Shown in pieces: positions 50,038 through 59,959 of a stretch of DNA of 64,000 bases. The position numbers were made by a program, and so were the translations under genes. This stretch comes from Chitinophaga arvensicola (GTDB lineage Bacteria; Bacteroidota; Bacteroidia; Chitinophagales; Chitinophagaceae). The stretch's first letter is position 1; every line of letters begins with the position of its first letter. A model generated the notes under the pieces. It saw only the letters and a program-made list of their open reading frames with translations. It ran no database searches and was not told where the DNA came from. The stretch covers positions 1,251,022 through 1,315,021 of the forward strand of contig NZ_FOJG01000001.1 in assembly GCF_900110835.1 (NCBI RefSeq). Reading direction: 5' to 3'.

Positions 50038-50760
50038 TTACCCATACAATTCCTGGTGAATATCATGGCGGTCGTATCCCATGGCCTGTATACGATGCTT
50101 CGCTTCATCGATCATGGCTTTCCAGCCACAAAGAAAGAAGTTTGCCGGCCGCTTTTCGTGTTGCAGAATATCTTCGTACACACTGTGTACATACCCTTTT
50201 TTACCGCTCCAGTTTTCTTCGCGCGACAAAGTAGGGATATAATTAAAATTGGGTAGCCTGCCTGCCAATTGTTCCAGTTCGGCCGCATACAGCAGATCGT
50301 GCTGGTAGCGGACACCGAAAATAAGATGGATCGGCGCATGCGGTACCCCATGCAGATGAATATAGTTTGCCATAGACCGGAAAGGCGCAATGCCGGTACC
50401 AGTGCAGATCAGGAACAATTCCTTATCTAACGGTTCAGGTAATACGAAAATACCCTGCGGTCCCCGCAGCAGCAATTCACTCCCCTCCTTTATTTCGTTA
50501 AACAGGTAAGTGCTGCCCAGGCCGCCTTCCAATAAAACAATCACCAACTCAATGATATTGCTGCCATCCGGATGGGAAGCAATGGAATAACTACGCCAGC
50601 GTTTGTTTTTTTTCTCGTGAATGGGAAGATCCAGGGTTACGAATTGTCCCGGCTTGAAATCGAACCGCTCCATGTCCGGTACCTGTATCCAAAAACGGCG
50701 CGTATTGTGGGTTTCATCCACCAGTTTGGTGACGATGCCAGTATGCCATTGGTCCAGCAT
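50038..50760 (-). CDS. Ferredoxin/flavodoxin--NADP reductase family protein
   Basis: 240 residues. FAD-binding motif RSYS at 56-59 (WRSYSIAS), FAD-diphosphate stretch GGLGSTYLF, and the NAD(P) motif ICTGTGIAPFRSM (118-130). The C-terminus is ELYG. Family members move electrons between NAD(P)H and ferredoxin, flavodoxin or an oxygenase component. No partner gene is near, so direction and partner are unknown. Monocistronic on the minus strand with mfd divergent. Confidence 0.92.
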   Translation of the reverse strand: MLDQWHTGIVTKLVDETHNTRRFWIQVPDMERFDFKPGQFVTLDLPIHEKKNKRWRSYSIASHPDGSNIIELVIVLLEGGLGSTYLFNEIKEGSELLLRGPQGIFVLPEPLDKELFLICTGTGIAPFRSMANYIHLHGVPHAPIHLIFGVRYQHDLLYAAELEQLAGRLPNFNYIPTLSREENWSGKKGYVHSVYEDILQHEKRPANFFLCGWKAMIDEAKHRIQAMGYDRHDIHQELYG

Positions 50761-50909
50761 GGAAGTTGAGTTTGGTCTTATTGAATATACTGAAAATTTA
50801 CCATTCTGCTATTGGGATATTTTCTTATTTATATTTTTTCTTATGAGAAAAAGGGCTGCCTGTCTTTAAATATCTTCTGTAATCAAATTTCAGAATCGCT
50901 AAATCTTCG

Positions 50910-50917
50910 TACCTTTG
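50910..50917 (+). promoter_or_regulatory. -7 box of the mfd promoter
   Basis: TACCTTTG fits TAnnTTTG and ends 8 bases before the mfd ATG at 50926, implying a nearly leaderless mRNA as for glyS. It lies inside the longer in-frame extension (to 50812) and so argues against it. Confidence 0.55.
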
Positions 50918-50925
50918 CATTCTTC

Positions 50926-53900
50926 ATGAATTTACAGGCTGTATTACAATTATTTCAACGTGATGCTCGCCTGCAGTCGCTGGTGAAGGGGATTCAATCA
51001 CCCACCCCACAATACTTTCAGCTTTCCTCCATTAGTGGGAGTGCAATAAACTTTGTGGCAGTTAGCACCTGGGCGCATGCAGATGCGAACCATCTCTTTA
51101 TCTTAAATGATAGAGAGGAGGCAGCCTATTTCCACAACGATCTGGAACAACTCAGCCAGGCACTGGATATTTTCTATTTCCCCGACTCTTTCAAAAAAGC
51201 AGGTCAGTTTCATGAAATCAACAGCAGCCACAGCATGCTGCGGACAGAAGCACTCATGAAATTTTCCGGCGATAACGTTCGTAAAAAGATATTGGTCACC
51301 TACCCCGAAGCTCTCTGGGAAAAAGTGGCCGGTAACCAGGCTTTCAGCGCCAATATGGTGCAGCTGAAAGTGGGCGACGTGCTGAAAGTAGATCCGCTGC
51401 TGGAACAACTGGTAGGCTGGGGCTTTCATGCTACCGACTTCGTATACGAACCCGGTCAGTACGCTGTAAGAGGCGGTATCCTGGATATCTACTCCTTTGG
51501 TAACGAAAAGCCTTACCGTATTGAATTGTTTGGGGAAGATATAGATTCCATACGCCTGTTTGATCCTGAGTCCCAACTCAGTGAACGCAAACTCACACAG
51601 GTAACCCTGATCGCCAACATGGACACCCATGCGGCAGATCATAGTAAAACAGCACTCACCGAATTTCTGCCCGCCAACACCGTGGTATGGATGAAAGATC
51701 CATCCTATGTAAAAGGCGTGATAGAACAGATGGAACAGCGGCTGGACGACTTCCTGCTGAGTGGCCAGAAAGTGAAGGTAGATGAGGATGAAGAAATGAT
51801 GATCACGGAATCAGACTTTGTCAAAGCCGCACCATTACTGGATGAACTGCTGAAGAAGTCGACCATTGTTTTTGGTAACAAAGACTGGTTAGCCGATAAT
51901 GGTTATCATCCGGAAGCCATTGCCTTCGATACACAGGAACAACCCGTGTTTAACCGCCAGTTTGATCTGCTGATCAAAGACCTCGGCAAACACAACGCCA
52001 ATAAATACGCCCTGTTTATCTTCTCCGATAACCCGCGTCAGCTGGAACGTCTGAGAAGTATATTCGAGGACCTCAAAGCCGATTTTGTATTCTTCCCCAT
52101 CCCGGTAGCCATCAGCAGCGGCTTCATTGATCATTCACTGAAACTCGCCTGCTATACCGATCACCAGATCTTCCAGCGCTTCCACAAATACAAGGTAAAA
52201 CAAGCCTACAACAAGAATAAGGCGATTACCATGAAAACCTTGCGGGAGCTGCAATCAGGAGATTTTGTAACGCATATCGATCATGGCGTGGGCATGTACA
52301 GCGGATTACAGAAAATTGAGGTAGGCGGCAAAATGCAGGAAGCCATCCGTATTATTTACAAAAACAACGACCTGTTGTATGTAAATATCAACTCCCTGCA
52401 CAAAATCAGTAAATACACCGGCAAAGAAGGCGTAGAACCAAGAGTAAATAAACTGGGTAGCGATGCCTGGGATAAACTGAAGGAGAAAGCCAAAACGCAG
52501 GTAAAAGATATTGCAAAAGACCTGATCCAGTTGTACGCTGTACGTAAAGCCCAGCAAGGCTTTGCACATACGCCGGACACCTATCTGCAAACAGAACTGG
52601 AGGCGTCCTTCATCTATGAAGACACCCCGGATCAGAGCAAGGCTACTGCCGATGTAAAACGTGATATGGAATCACCGGCACCAATGGACAGGCTGGTATG
52701 TGGCGATGTAGGCTTCGGTAAAACCGAAGTGGCCATCCGCGCAGCCTTTAAATCCATTGTGGATGGTAAACAGGCCGCCGTGCTGGTGCCTACCACTATC
52801 CTGGCATTTCAGCACTATAAAACATTTGCAGATCGCCTGAAAGATTTCCCCTGCACAGTAGACTACCTGAACAGGTTCAAATCTTCCAAAGAAAAAAAGG
52901 AAACACTCAAACGCCTGGAAGAAGGCAAAATCGATATCATCATCGGTACACATGCCTTGCTCGGTAAGGAAGTGAAGTTCAAGGACCTCGGTGTGCTGGT
53001 AGTCGACGAAGAACAGAAATTTGGTGTATCTGCCAAAGAAAAACTGAAGCAGATCAAACACAACGTAGATACCCTCACACTAACGGCAACGCCTATACCG
53101 CGTACACTGCAGTTTTCGCTGATGGGCGCCCGCGATCTCTCTGTCATCAATACACCGCCGCCTAACCGGCAGGCCATTGAAACAGAAGTGCAGGTATTTA
53201 ACCAGGACCTCATCCGCGAAGCCATCTACTTTGAAGCCGAAAGAGGCGGACAGGTATACTTTATCCACAACCGGGTAAAAGGACTCAAAGAAATGGCAGG
53301 CCTCATCCAGGGCCTCTGCCCCGATCTGTCTATTGCCACCGCACACGGACAACTCGAAGGACATCAGCTGGAAGAAGTGATTCTCGATTTCATTGACCGC
53401 AAGTATGATGTACTCGTGTGTACCAATATCGTGGAGAGTGGTGTAGACATTCCGAATGCCAATACCATTATCATCAATAACGCCCACCACTTCGGACTGA
53501 GCGACCTGCATCAGCTGCGTGGCCGCGTAGGACGCAGTAATAAAAAAGCTTTCTGTTACCTGCTGGCGCCCCCAATGAGCACACTGCCTTCAGATAGCCG
53601 TAAGCGTTTGCAAACACTCGAACAACACAGCGAACTGGGTAGCGGTTTCCAGATTGCCATGCGTGATCTCGATATCCGTGGCGCCGGTAACCTGCTGGGT
53701 GGTGAACAGAGTGGCTTCATGGCGGAAATTGGCTTCGATATGTACCAGAAAATCCTGGACGAAGCGATCCGCGAATTGAAACAAAATGAATTCCGCGATC
53801 TCTTCAAGGATCAACTGGAAGAAAAGAAAGACTTCGTGAGCGACTGTACCATCGATACAGATCTCGAAATACTCATCCCCGATACTTATATTGAAAGCAT

Positions 53901-54297
53901 CCAGGAAAGACTGAACCTTTACCAGGAGCTCGATAATATCACAGAAGAAGGCAAATTACAGGCTTTTGCCAACGATATGATAGATCGCTTCGGCCCCATG
54001 CCGGAGCCGGTAAAAGACCTTCTTACAGCTATCCGCTGCCGCTGGATGGCTATTCAACTCGGCTTCGAAAAAATGATGCTGAAAGAAGAAAACCTGCGTT
54101 GCTACTTTATCAATAACCCGGATTCACCTTATTTCGAATCCCCTACGTTCAATCATATATTAACGTATATACAAACCCGTACCAACAATGCCAAACTGAA
54201 ACAGGTAGGCAAAAACTTTATGCTGGTGGCTTCCCGTATCCGCCATATGAACGACCTGTACGACTTCCTCAAAGCCATGACGGATAGCCGTAAATAA
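50926..54297 (+). CDS. mfd: Transcription-repair coupling factor
   Basis: 1123 residues from the ATG at 50926. Mfd removes RNA polymerase stalled at DNA damage and recruits UvrA. Domains in order: UvrB-like N-part (about 1-330, with GGILDIYSFGNEKPYRIELF), RNA polymerase-interaction domain (about 470-540, GDFVTHIDHGVGMYSGLQ), and helicase motor with Walker A GDVGFGKTEVA, DEEQ box VVDEEQKFGV, motif III LTATPIPRTL, and motif VI HQLRGRVGRSNKKAFCYLL. The TRCF C-terminal domain closes it (about 990-1110). Monocistronic. Confidence 0.97.
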   Translation: MNLQAVLQLFQRDARLQSLVKGIQSPTPQYFQLSSISGSAINFVAVSTWAHADANHLFILNDREEAAYFHNDLEQLSQALDIFYFPDSFKKAGQFHEINSSHSMLRTEALMKFSGDNVRKKILVTYPEALWEKVAGNQAFSANMVQLKVGDVLKVDPLLEQLVGWGFHATDFVYEPGQYAVRGGILDIYSFGNEKPYRIELFGEDIDSIRLFDPESQLSERKLTQVTLIANMDTHAADHSKTALTEFLPANTVVWMKDPSYVKGVIEQMEQRLDDFLLSGQKVKVDEDEEMMITESDFVKAAPLLDELLKKSTIVFGNKDWLADNGYHPEAIAFDTQEQPVFNRQFDLLIKDLGKHNANKYALFIFSDNPRQLERLRSIFEDLKADFVFFPIPVAISSGFIDHSLKLACYTDHQIFQRFHKYKVKQAYNKNKAITMKTLRELQSGDFVTHIDHGVGMYSGLQKIEVGGKMQEAIRIIYKNNDLLYVNINSLHKISKYTGKEGVEPRVNKLGSDAWDKLKEKAKTQVKDIAKDLIQLYAVRKAQQGFAHTPDTYLQTELEASFIYEDTPDQSKATADVKRDMESPAPMDRLVCGDVGFGKTEVAIRAAFKSIVDGKQAAVLVPTTILAFQHYKTFADRLKDFPCTVDYLNRFKSSKEKKETLKRLEEGKIDIIIGTHALLGKEVKFKDLGVLVVDEEQKFGVSAKEKLKQIKHNVDTLTLTATPIPRTLQFSLMGARDLSVINTPPPNRQAIETEVQVFNQDLIREAIYFEAERGGQVYFIHNRVKGLKEMAGLIQGLCPDLSIATAHGQLEGHQLEEVILDFIDRKYDVLVCTNIVESGVDIPNANTIIINNAHHFGLSDLHQLRGRVGRSNKKAFCYLLAPPMSTLPSDSRKRLQTLEQHSELGSGFQIAMRDLDIRGAGNLLGGEQSGFMAEIGFDMYQKILDEAIRELKQNEFRDLFKDQLEEKKDFVSDCTIDTDLEILIPDTYIESIQERLNLYQELDNITEEGKLQAFANDMIDRFGPMPEPVKDLLTAIRCRWMAIQLGFEKMMLKEENLRCYFINNPDSPYFESPTFNHILTYIQTRTNNAKLKQVGKNFMLVASRIRHMNDLYDFLKAMTDSRK

Positions 54298-54488
54298 AAT
54301 CTTCCCTGTAACATAATTCCCTTATAACCGTTTCATAATTAATATGAAATGTATAGTTCTATTTCTGTACGTATGGCATTAACAAAATTTTATAAATCCC
54401 CTTTTGTGGAAATACTTTTATCCACCGCATCATGAGGGCGTAAGTAACAACAAACACTAATTATCTAACAATAGAAAAACACCGACAC

Positions 54489-55190
54489 ATGAAAAAGGTA
54501 ATGTTATTAGCCGCAGGATTATTTTTAGCTATGAGCACTTTTGCACAACAGGCAGATAAACAACCGGTAAAAAAGATTGAAGTAAACGGATCTGCGGAAA
54601 TGGAAGTGACACCGGATGAGATTTATTTCAGCATCTCTTTAAGGGAATACATGAAAGGAAAAACGAAAGTAGAGATCAGCACCCTGGAAAAACAACTGCA
54701 GAAAGCGGTTGCGGATGCAGGTATTCCAAAGTCCGACTTCACCATCGAAAATGTATACGGTAATAACTTCGAGATCTTAAAGAAAAAGAAAGATCCAACC
54801 GAATTCATGGCGCGTAAACAATACCGTCTTAAATTAAGTAAGCTGGATAAACTGAATGTAATCCTGGGTGCGGTAGATGCCGAAGGTATTGAAAGTGCAA
54901 GAATTGCTTCCTATACTTCCTGCAAAATGGAAGAGTACCGTAAAGAAGTAAAAATTAAAGCTTTACAGGCTGCGAAAGACAAGGCAGAATATATGCTGGC
55001 TGGTATTGGAAATAAAATAGATGGTATTATTGAAATCCAGGAAATGAACACCGACAATTATTTTGATGCACGCCCTATGATGTCTAACTACCTGGCAAAA
55101 GCCGGAGACAGCGCTGGTAACGAATCAGATATTGAATTCAAAACTATTAAAGTTCGTGCTGAAGTAAGAGCGGTATTTGCGATCAAATAA
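54489..55190 (+). CDS. SIMPL-domain (DUF541) exported protein
   Basis: 233 residues. Signal peptide at about 1-20 (ending FAQQ). The SIMPL pattern is clear: IEVNGSAEMEVTPDEIYFSI at the N-terminus and KALQAAKDKAEYMLAGIGNK toward the end. The family name comes from a mouse kinase-associated protein; bacterial members such as YggE/BP26 are periplasmic or outer-membrane-associated and linked to oxidative stress, with no known activity. Monocistronic; a perfect hairpin lies between it and the convergent TonB receptor gene. Confidence 0.9.
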   Translation: MKKVMLLAAGLFLAMSTFAQQADKQPVKKIEVNGSAEMEVTPDEIYFSISLREYMKGKTKVEISTLEKQLQKAVADAGIPKSDFTIENVYGNNFEILKKKKDPTEFMARKQYRLKLSKLDKLNVILGAVDAEGIESARIASYTSCKMEEYRKEVKIKALQAAKDKAEYMLAGIGNKIDGIIEIQEMNTDNYFDARPMMSNYLAKAGDSAGNESDIEFKTIKVRAEVRAVFAIK

Positions 55191-55214
55191 TTACAGTGGG
55201 AATAGTAGTACAAA

Positions 55215-55248
55215 AAAAGAGGAGGTTCCATTTGGAACCTCCTCTTTT
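55215..55248. terminator. Bidirectional terminator, SIMPL gene / TonB receptor gene
   Basis: AAAAGAGGAGGTTCCA (55215-55230) pairs perfectly with TGGAACCTCCTCTTTT (55233-55248). A-rich and T-rich flanks on both sides let it work for both convergent genes. Confidence 0.9.
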
Positions 55249-55271
55249 GTGTTTTATAAAGACCAGTTAAA

Positions 55272-58200
55272 TTAGAAGCTGTATCTCAGACCCAGCTGCA
55301 TCTGATGACGGGATGCAAAGAAGTCTTTGGAGTAAGGCGTACCCGGATCGCTGTAGGTATAAGTAGGATAGTTGTTAACCACTTTACCGGTAGGCGTCAG
55401 ACCCACACTCGCAGAGGAGTTGAAGGTGTTTGGTGAGAAGTAGGAAATACCCCAGTTCTTGTTCAGCAGGTTAGTAACATTCACGATATCGTAAGTAAGC
55501 GTGAGGGTGTGTACTTTTTTACCGGCGTTGAAGTTAAAGTCCTGGCTGAAACGGAAATCAGCTTGTGTATTCCATGGTGTACGTCCACCGTTACGTTCTG
55601 TGAAATCACCTTTGCGGCTGCTCAGGTATTTGTCGCTGTTTACGTGATCCATGAAAGCAGCAGCCTGTTGAGCGGCAGTTGCTCCACCCACTTTATCAGT
55701 AAAGAAGTTGGTAGCTTCGGTTACATCTTTTGGAATGTAAGCCAGGCTCACCTGCTGTGGTGTGTTCTGTACAGTAGCGTTTACGAAACCGTAGCTGAAT
55801 GGCAGACCGGAAGAAGTATTGAAGAAGGCAGAGAAGTTAGATACCCATTTACCTTTAGTACCCCAGTCCTGTTTGTAGCTAACTGTAGCTACGATACGGT
55901 GACGAACATCGAAGTTGGAATAAGCCAGACCCGGATTGTTCGGGTTCAGTGCCTGGTTCAGCTGCCAGTTAGACTCCATGGAGTTACGGATACCGTTGGT
56001 GATATCTTTCGCTTGTCCGTAAGTGTAGGCAGTCATGAAGCTCAGACCAAACGGAAACACTTTGGAGATCTGACCGGTGATGCTGTAACGGTAACCTTTG
56101 TCGGTGTTAGACAGCAGGTATGCGTTTGTATACAGGGAGTTGATTTTTTTACCGGAGAAAATCGGCTGTTGTTTGTTTACATCGTACGCATAGTAAGTAG
56201 GGTTATCTGCCAGGTTTACCTGTTGGAATTGCAGATCCTTGATTACTTTGGTATAGATACCTTCGATGGTGAATTTCCACTGGTCATGGGTAGTGTAATC
56301 CAGGGCCAGGCTGCTTCTCCATACCTGTGGCATTTTGAAGTTGTTGTCGATCATATCTACCTGGGTAGCACCTGATGCATCTTTTACGTTTACACCATTC
56401 TGGGAAGCGAAATCAGCGATACCATTAGGAGAAGGTTTTGCTGCAGGCAGCGGACCGTTTACGAATGGTTTGCTGGAAGCTTTATTATCGTATGCACCAT
56501 AAGTAACACCATTATTATAATAAGCGTAACCAATCCATGCAAAAGGAATACGACCGGTGAATAAACCGCTACCACCACGTAATACCAGGCTGTTGTCACC
56601 TTTGATATCGTAGTTGAAACCTAAGCGTGGAGAGAACTGTACGTTATTCAGGAAGTCATTTTTGATATCCTTTGGCTTAGTGTAAGTATAGGTATTACCG
56701 TAGTTAGGATCTTCCGGAGATTTGATCGTTTTGTCGCTCAGTGGTTGTTTGTTAGGAATACCGGTATAGTCTAAACGGATACCTGGAGTGATTTTGAAAC
56801 GATCGGTCAGCTGAATTTCATCCTGTCCGTATAAGCTCAGCAGGTTTACCTTGAACTGTGCCGGCGGATTGTTCATGATGTAATCGCGGGAGTTATCGGT
56901 ATAGTTGAAGTTACCACGAACACGTGCTGGTTTATTAGCCAGGAAATCGGCGATGCTGTCATAATCCAGACGACCGTTCCAGGAGTTTACGAAACCGTAA
57001 GTGATATTGTAGAACTCATTGTGTGTACCTACTGTAATGGTGTGGTTACCTTTAAACATGGTTACGTTATCCGTTATTTCAAACGTTTTTTGTTTCATGT
57101 TAAAGATACTTGCTTCACGGTCAGTACCCAGGAAGATAGTAGAACCTGGTGTTCTTCCTTTGATCTGGATCTGCGGTGTAGCAGGATCAGACAATGGGTC
57201 TCTGAAATCGTGAACGGAAGAATAACCCAGGATCAGGCTGTTGGACAGGAAGCTGTTGAAGTTACTTTTCAGTTCAGCAACAGTAGATGTCTGGTTATTG
57301 GTTTGTTTGAAGTCGATGCCTTTAAAACGGAAGTTCTGTTGGTCACGTTCCAGGTTGGTGGCTTCAGACGTGATGGTATTGTTGCGGATAGACAACTGGT
57401 GTTTCTCGTTGATATGCCAGTCTAACCTGTTGAAGAATTTGTTGGAGTTGGAATAGATGCTGGTATTACCTGCAGTACCCGCGTCTACGCCATAGCTTTT
57501 CATTAAAGCAGTGATATCAGCTGCATCTTTTTCTGTTAAGATACCGCCGTTGTCTTTAGAACCGGCAGCGAGGATCACCGGATCAACGCGACGGGTAATT
57601 TCTTCGTTGGTGAAGAAGAACAATTTATTCTTGATGATAGGGAAACCAACGCGAACACCAGTCTGGTATTCGTGGAAGTCGCTCGGTAATTTGGAACCGT
57701 CACCGGCGTTGTTTTTACCGATCATAGAAGCGTTACGGCCATAGCCATAAACGGAACCGTGTACTTCGTTGGTACCGCTGCGGGTTACTGCGTTTACGCT
57801 ACCACCGAGGAAGTTACCGACTTTCACATCAAATGGAGCCAGTAATACCTGTACATCCTGGATCGCATCGAGGGATACCGGGTTGGTACGGGTGCTGCTT
57901 CCTGGCTGACCGCTGGTGCTGCTCTGTCCACCTAAGGAAGGGCTGAAACCAATCGCATCATTGTTGATGGCGCCATCCAGCGTTACGTTATTGTAACGGT
58001 AGTTGGTACCCAGGAATGAGTTATTGTTACTCTGTGGCGTAACTTTCGTCAGGTCCTGCAGGCTGCGGCTCAGGGATGGCAGCTGTTTGATCTGCTCCTG
58101 TCCTATTTTGGTGCCACCGGATTTGCCGGCGCCGGCAGTACCAGTTACTACTACTTCACTTAAAGCGGTAGATTCTTCCTGGAGTTTAAAGTTGAAACTG

Positions 58201-58505
58201 GTAGTTCCCAGTCCGAGGTTAACATCTGATTTTACTTCTTTCTTATATCCAATGAATGAAACGGTGATAGTATAAGGACCACCGGGATTGAGGTTTGGCA
58301 GATTATAACGGCCGTCTGTGTTGGTCTGTACACCGGATTTGGCGCCGGTGCTGTTGTTAACTATTACTACTGTAACGCCAGGAATAGCCTGACCTCCCGG
58401 ATCGGATACTTTACCCGAAATCACGGAAGTGGTCACCTGTGCCTGCGCATTGTTGTAAAAAAGAATTACAAGGAAGCTAGCTAATAGCGTAAAGAATGAT
58501 TTCAT
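55272..58505 (-). CDS. TonB-dependent receptor, Oar-like
   Basis: 1077 residues. Signal peptide at about 1-22 (ending AQAQ). A carboxypeptidase-regulatory-like beta domain follows (about 28-110: ISGKVSDPGGQAIPGVTVVI), then a plug (about 118-250) with YRYNNVTLDGAINNDAIGFS and a polymorphic SLGGQSSTSGQPGSSTRTN loop, and the barrel ending in LGLRYSF. This is the layout of Oar-like proteins named after a Myxococcus outer-membrane adhesion protein, in which the ligand is usually not a siderophore but unknown, sometimes a protein. No SusD partner, so it is a stand-alone receptor. The codons look highly uniform, as in a well-expressed gene. Confidence 0.93.
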   Translation of the reverse strand: MKSFFTLLASFLVILFYNNAQAQVTTSVISGKVSDPGGQAIPGVTVVIVNNSTGAKSGVQTNTDGRYNLPNLNPGGPYTITVSFIGYKKEVKSDVNLGLGTTSFNFKLQEESTALSEVVVTGTAGAGKSGGTKIGQEQIKQLPSLSRSLQDLTKVTPQSNNNSFLGTNYRYNNVTLDGAINNDAIGFSPSLGGQSSTSGQPGSSTRTNPVSLDAIQDVQVLLAPFDVKVGNFLGGSVNAVTRSGTNEVHGSVYGYGRNASMIGKNNAGDGSKLPSDFHEYQTGVRVGFPIIKNKLFFFTNEEITRRVDPVILAAGSKDNGGILTEKDAADITALMKSYGVDAGTAGNTSIYSNSNKFFNRLDWHINEKHQLSIRNNTITSEATNLERDQQNFRFKGIDFKQTNNQTSTVAELKSNFNSFLSNSLILGYSSVHDFRDPLSDPATPQIQIKGRTPGSTIFLGTDREASIFNMKQKTFEITDNVTMFKGNHTITVGTHNEFYNITYGFVNSWNGRLDYDSIADFLANKPARVRGNFNYTDNSRDYIMNNPPAQFKVNLLSLYGQDEIQLTDRFKITPGIRLDYTGIPNKQPLSDKTIKSPEDPNYGNTYTYTKPKDIKNDFLNNVQFSPRLGFNYDIKGDNSLVLRGGSGLFTGRIPFAWIGYAYYNNGVTYGAYDNKASSKPFVNGPLPAAKPSPNGIADFASQNGVNVKDASGATQVDMIDNNFKMPQVWRSSLALDYTTHDQWKFTIEGIYTKVIKDLQFQQVNLADNPTYYAYDVNKQQPIFSGKKINSLYTNAYLLSNTDKGYRYSITGQISKVFPFGLSFMTAYTYGQAKDITNGIRNSMESNWQLNQALNPNNPGLAYSNFDVRHRIVATVSYKQDWGTKGKWVSNFSAFFNTSSGLPFSYGFVNATVQNTPQQVSLAYIPKDVTEATNFFTDKVGGATAAQQAAAFMDHVNSDKYLSSRKGDFTERNGGRTPWNTQADFRFSQDFNFNAGKKVHTLTLTYDIVNVTNLLNKNWGISYFSPNTFNSSASVGLTPTGKVVNNYPTYTYSDPGTPYSKDFFASRHQMQLGLRYSF

Positions 58506-58821
58506 AAACTGTTTTGTAAGTATTTACAGGTGCAAAGGAAACAGTCTGATGCAACCAGAATGTTAACAGATTATTACGGAATTGTTAAGGAGTACATAAA
58601 GCCACCATTAAAAATGCCTTTGCTTGCCTTTTTGCGTTAAAATACTATCAGAAATGAAGGTTCAATTTAACCTTAATGTTAACAGTGTTGTTAAAAGGGG
58701 GTATGTTTTATTTGTTAACTGAGGGTAAACAATAAACAATATAATATAACCTTAACGTATATACGAATTAAAAAGCCCCGCCTTTAGAGGCAGGGCAGGT
58801 GAGAAAGTTCATCAAATGTGT
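58506..58821. other. 316-base gap upstream of the TonB receptor gene
   Basis: No gene seen. It must hold the receptor promoter; a near-consensus -7 (TTCCTTTG, minus strand) is at 58540-58533. It also contains the palindrome CGTATATACG (58756-58765) and the terminator of the neighbouring lipoprotein gene (58770-58796). The A+T content is visibly higher than in the genes. Confidence 0.6.
58770..58796 (-). terminator. Terminator after the 152-residue lipoprotein gene
   Basis: On the minus strand GCCCTGCCT (58796-58788) pairs with AGGCGGGGC (58783-58775) using one U-G wobble, then TTTTT. Located 26 bases past the stop codon. Confidence 0.85.
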
Positions 58822-59280
58822 TTAATAAATTTCGACTTTGAAAGTCCCGTCCGTTAAAGGTTTTTCGGTTTCACCACTTATTAATACACCGGAGAATGTA
58901 CCCTCCGCGTGTTTACTATTAATGCTCGTTATCGTCACTTTGACTGTTTTATTCAGGTACCCAGGTTCTTTCTGCTGAATGTCCATCAGCGACATCTCTA
59001 CGTCTTCCTGGTAGGTGCCTGCCTTGATGGAATCAGGAAAGGTGATCATCATTTCCATATGATGACCGAAATTGTTGGTCACACCATCTATAACCAGTGT
59101 TTTCTTGTGGGCATATACCGTGTCTGTTACATAAGCCTCCGTAGAGTTTGACTGGTATTGCACGCCATCCAGTTTAAAGGAGAAGCTGCTGGTAGGTTTG
59201 GTGTCATTCTTTTTATCGCAGGAACAAAGCATCGTTCCTAAAGCAGCGATGAAGGCTACCATTAAGAGTTTCATTCTCAT
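58822..59280 (-). CDS. Uncharacterised lipoprotein
   Basis: 152 residues. Signal peptide with lipobox LCSC, lipidated cysteine at 21 (an ATG two codons later would shift it to 19). The mature part begins DKKNDTKPTSSFSFKLDGV and looks like a beta-sandwich (KKTLVIDGVTNNFGHHMEMM, GTFSGVLISGETEKPLTDG), a pattern I have seen in many Bacteroidota lipoproteins that no function has been assigned to. Monocistronic, upstream of the Oar-like gene but separated by its own terminator. Confidence 0.75.
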   Translation of the reverse strand: MRMKLLMVAFIAALGTMLCSCDKKNDTKPTSSFSFKLDGVQYQSNSTEAYVTDTVYAHKKTLVIDGVTNNFGHHMEMMITFPDSIKAGTYQEDVEMSLMDIQQKEPGYLNKTVKVTITSINSKHAEGTFSGVLISGETEKPLTDGTFKVEIY

Positions 59281-59467
59281 AACATTATAGTTTTTCAGGT
59301 ATGCCGGTTTACCAGGAGAAAACCAGTGCCGGCCACTTTTTGTGCAGCCGGCAATTAGTTAATTAGACATAGGATACTGGTTAGGTTCTGTTGGCATAGG
59401 GATAATAAGGCTGCAATATATATTAATATTTACTAATTAAATAATTTATATATAGATAGCGCGTTAA

Positions 59468-59869
59468 TTAATTGTTTTCTCCGCCGGCAAGTTGTACCAG
59501 GATGATCTCATTACCATACAGATCCAGGAAATGCAGAAAGGTAGCTTCGGGTGTAATTACCGGTTCCCGGCGAATGATTACATCGTTGTCCAGCAGTTGC
59601 CGGTGATAGGCATTAAAGTCGTCTGTATATAACACCAGCAGAGGTTGTTCTCCGGCCTGTCGCCCCACCAGAGCCCTTTGCTCCGGTCCATCGGCCTGTA
59701 GCAGCCATACGCCTGATTGCTCCCCTGCCGAAGGCGCCAGGTGGAGGTATCTTTGTCCATTTGTAGTGGCATCAAACAACTTATGAAAGCCGAGTTTGTT
59801 TTCATAAAAGAAGCCAGCGTCATCGTAGTTATTAACCAGGATGACTACGCGGCCAAGTGTATTTTTCAT
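59468..59869 (-). CDS. VOC-superfamily (glyoxalase/bleomycin-resistance-like) protein
   Basis: 133 residues, two beta-alpha-beta-beta-beta modules (NTLGRVVILVNNYDDAGFFY; EATFLHFLDLYGNEIILVQL). One metal-ligand position is a glutamate in NEIILVQ, and the N-terminal ligand histidine or glutamine expected in active glyoxalases is not evident (RVVILV). It may be a binding protein or an enzyme with another metal arrangement. The substrate is unknown. Monocistronic, divergent from the TPR-AAA+ gene. Confidence 0.85.
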   Translation of the reverse strand: MKNTLGRVVILVNNYDDAGFFYENKLGFHKLFDATTNGQRYLHLAPSAGEQSGVWLLQADGPEQRALVGRQAGEQPLLVLYTDDFNAYHRQLLDNDVIIRREPVITPEATFLHFLDLYGNEIILVQLAGGENN

Positions 59870-59959
59870 ATGCGTGGAAATTTAGGCACAATTAACAATT
59901 TTTTTGCGGCCGAATTGCGTATTATTACGGGGTTAGTGAATCATTAAAAGAAGCACATT

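Noticed and set aside
50812..50925. Upstream extension of mfd
   Set aside because: Contains the mfd -7 box and does not resemble Mfd N-termini.
55509..56375. 288-codon frame antisense to the Oar-like receptor
   Set aside because: Same kind of shadow; cysteine/valine-rich nonsense sequence.
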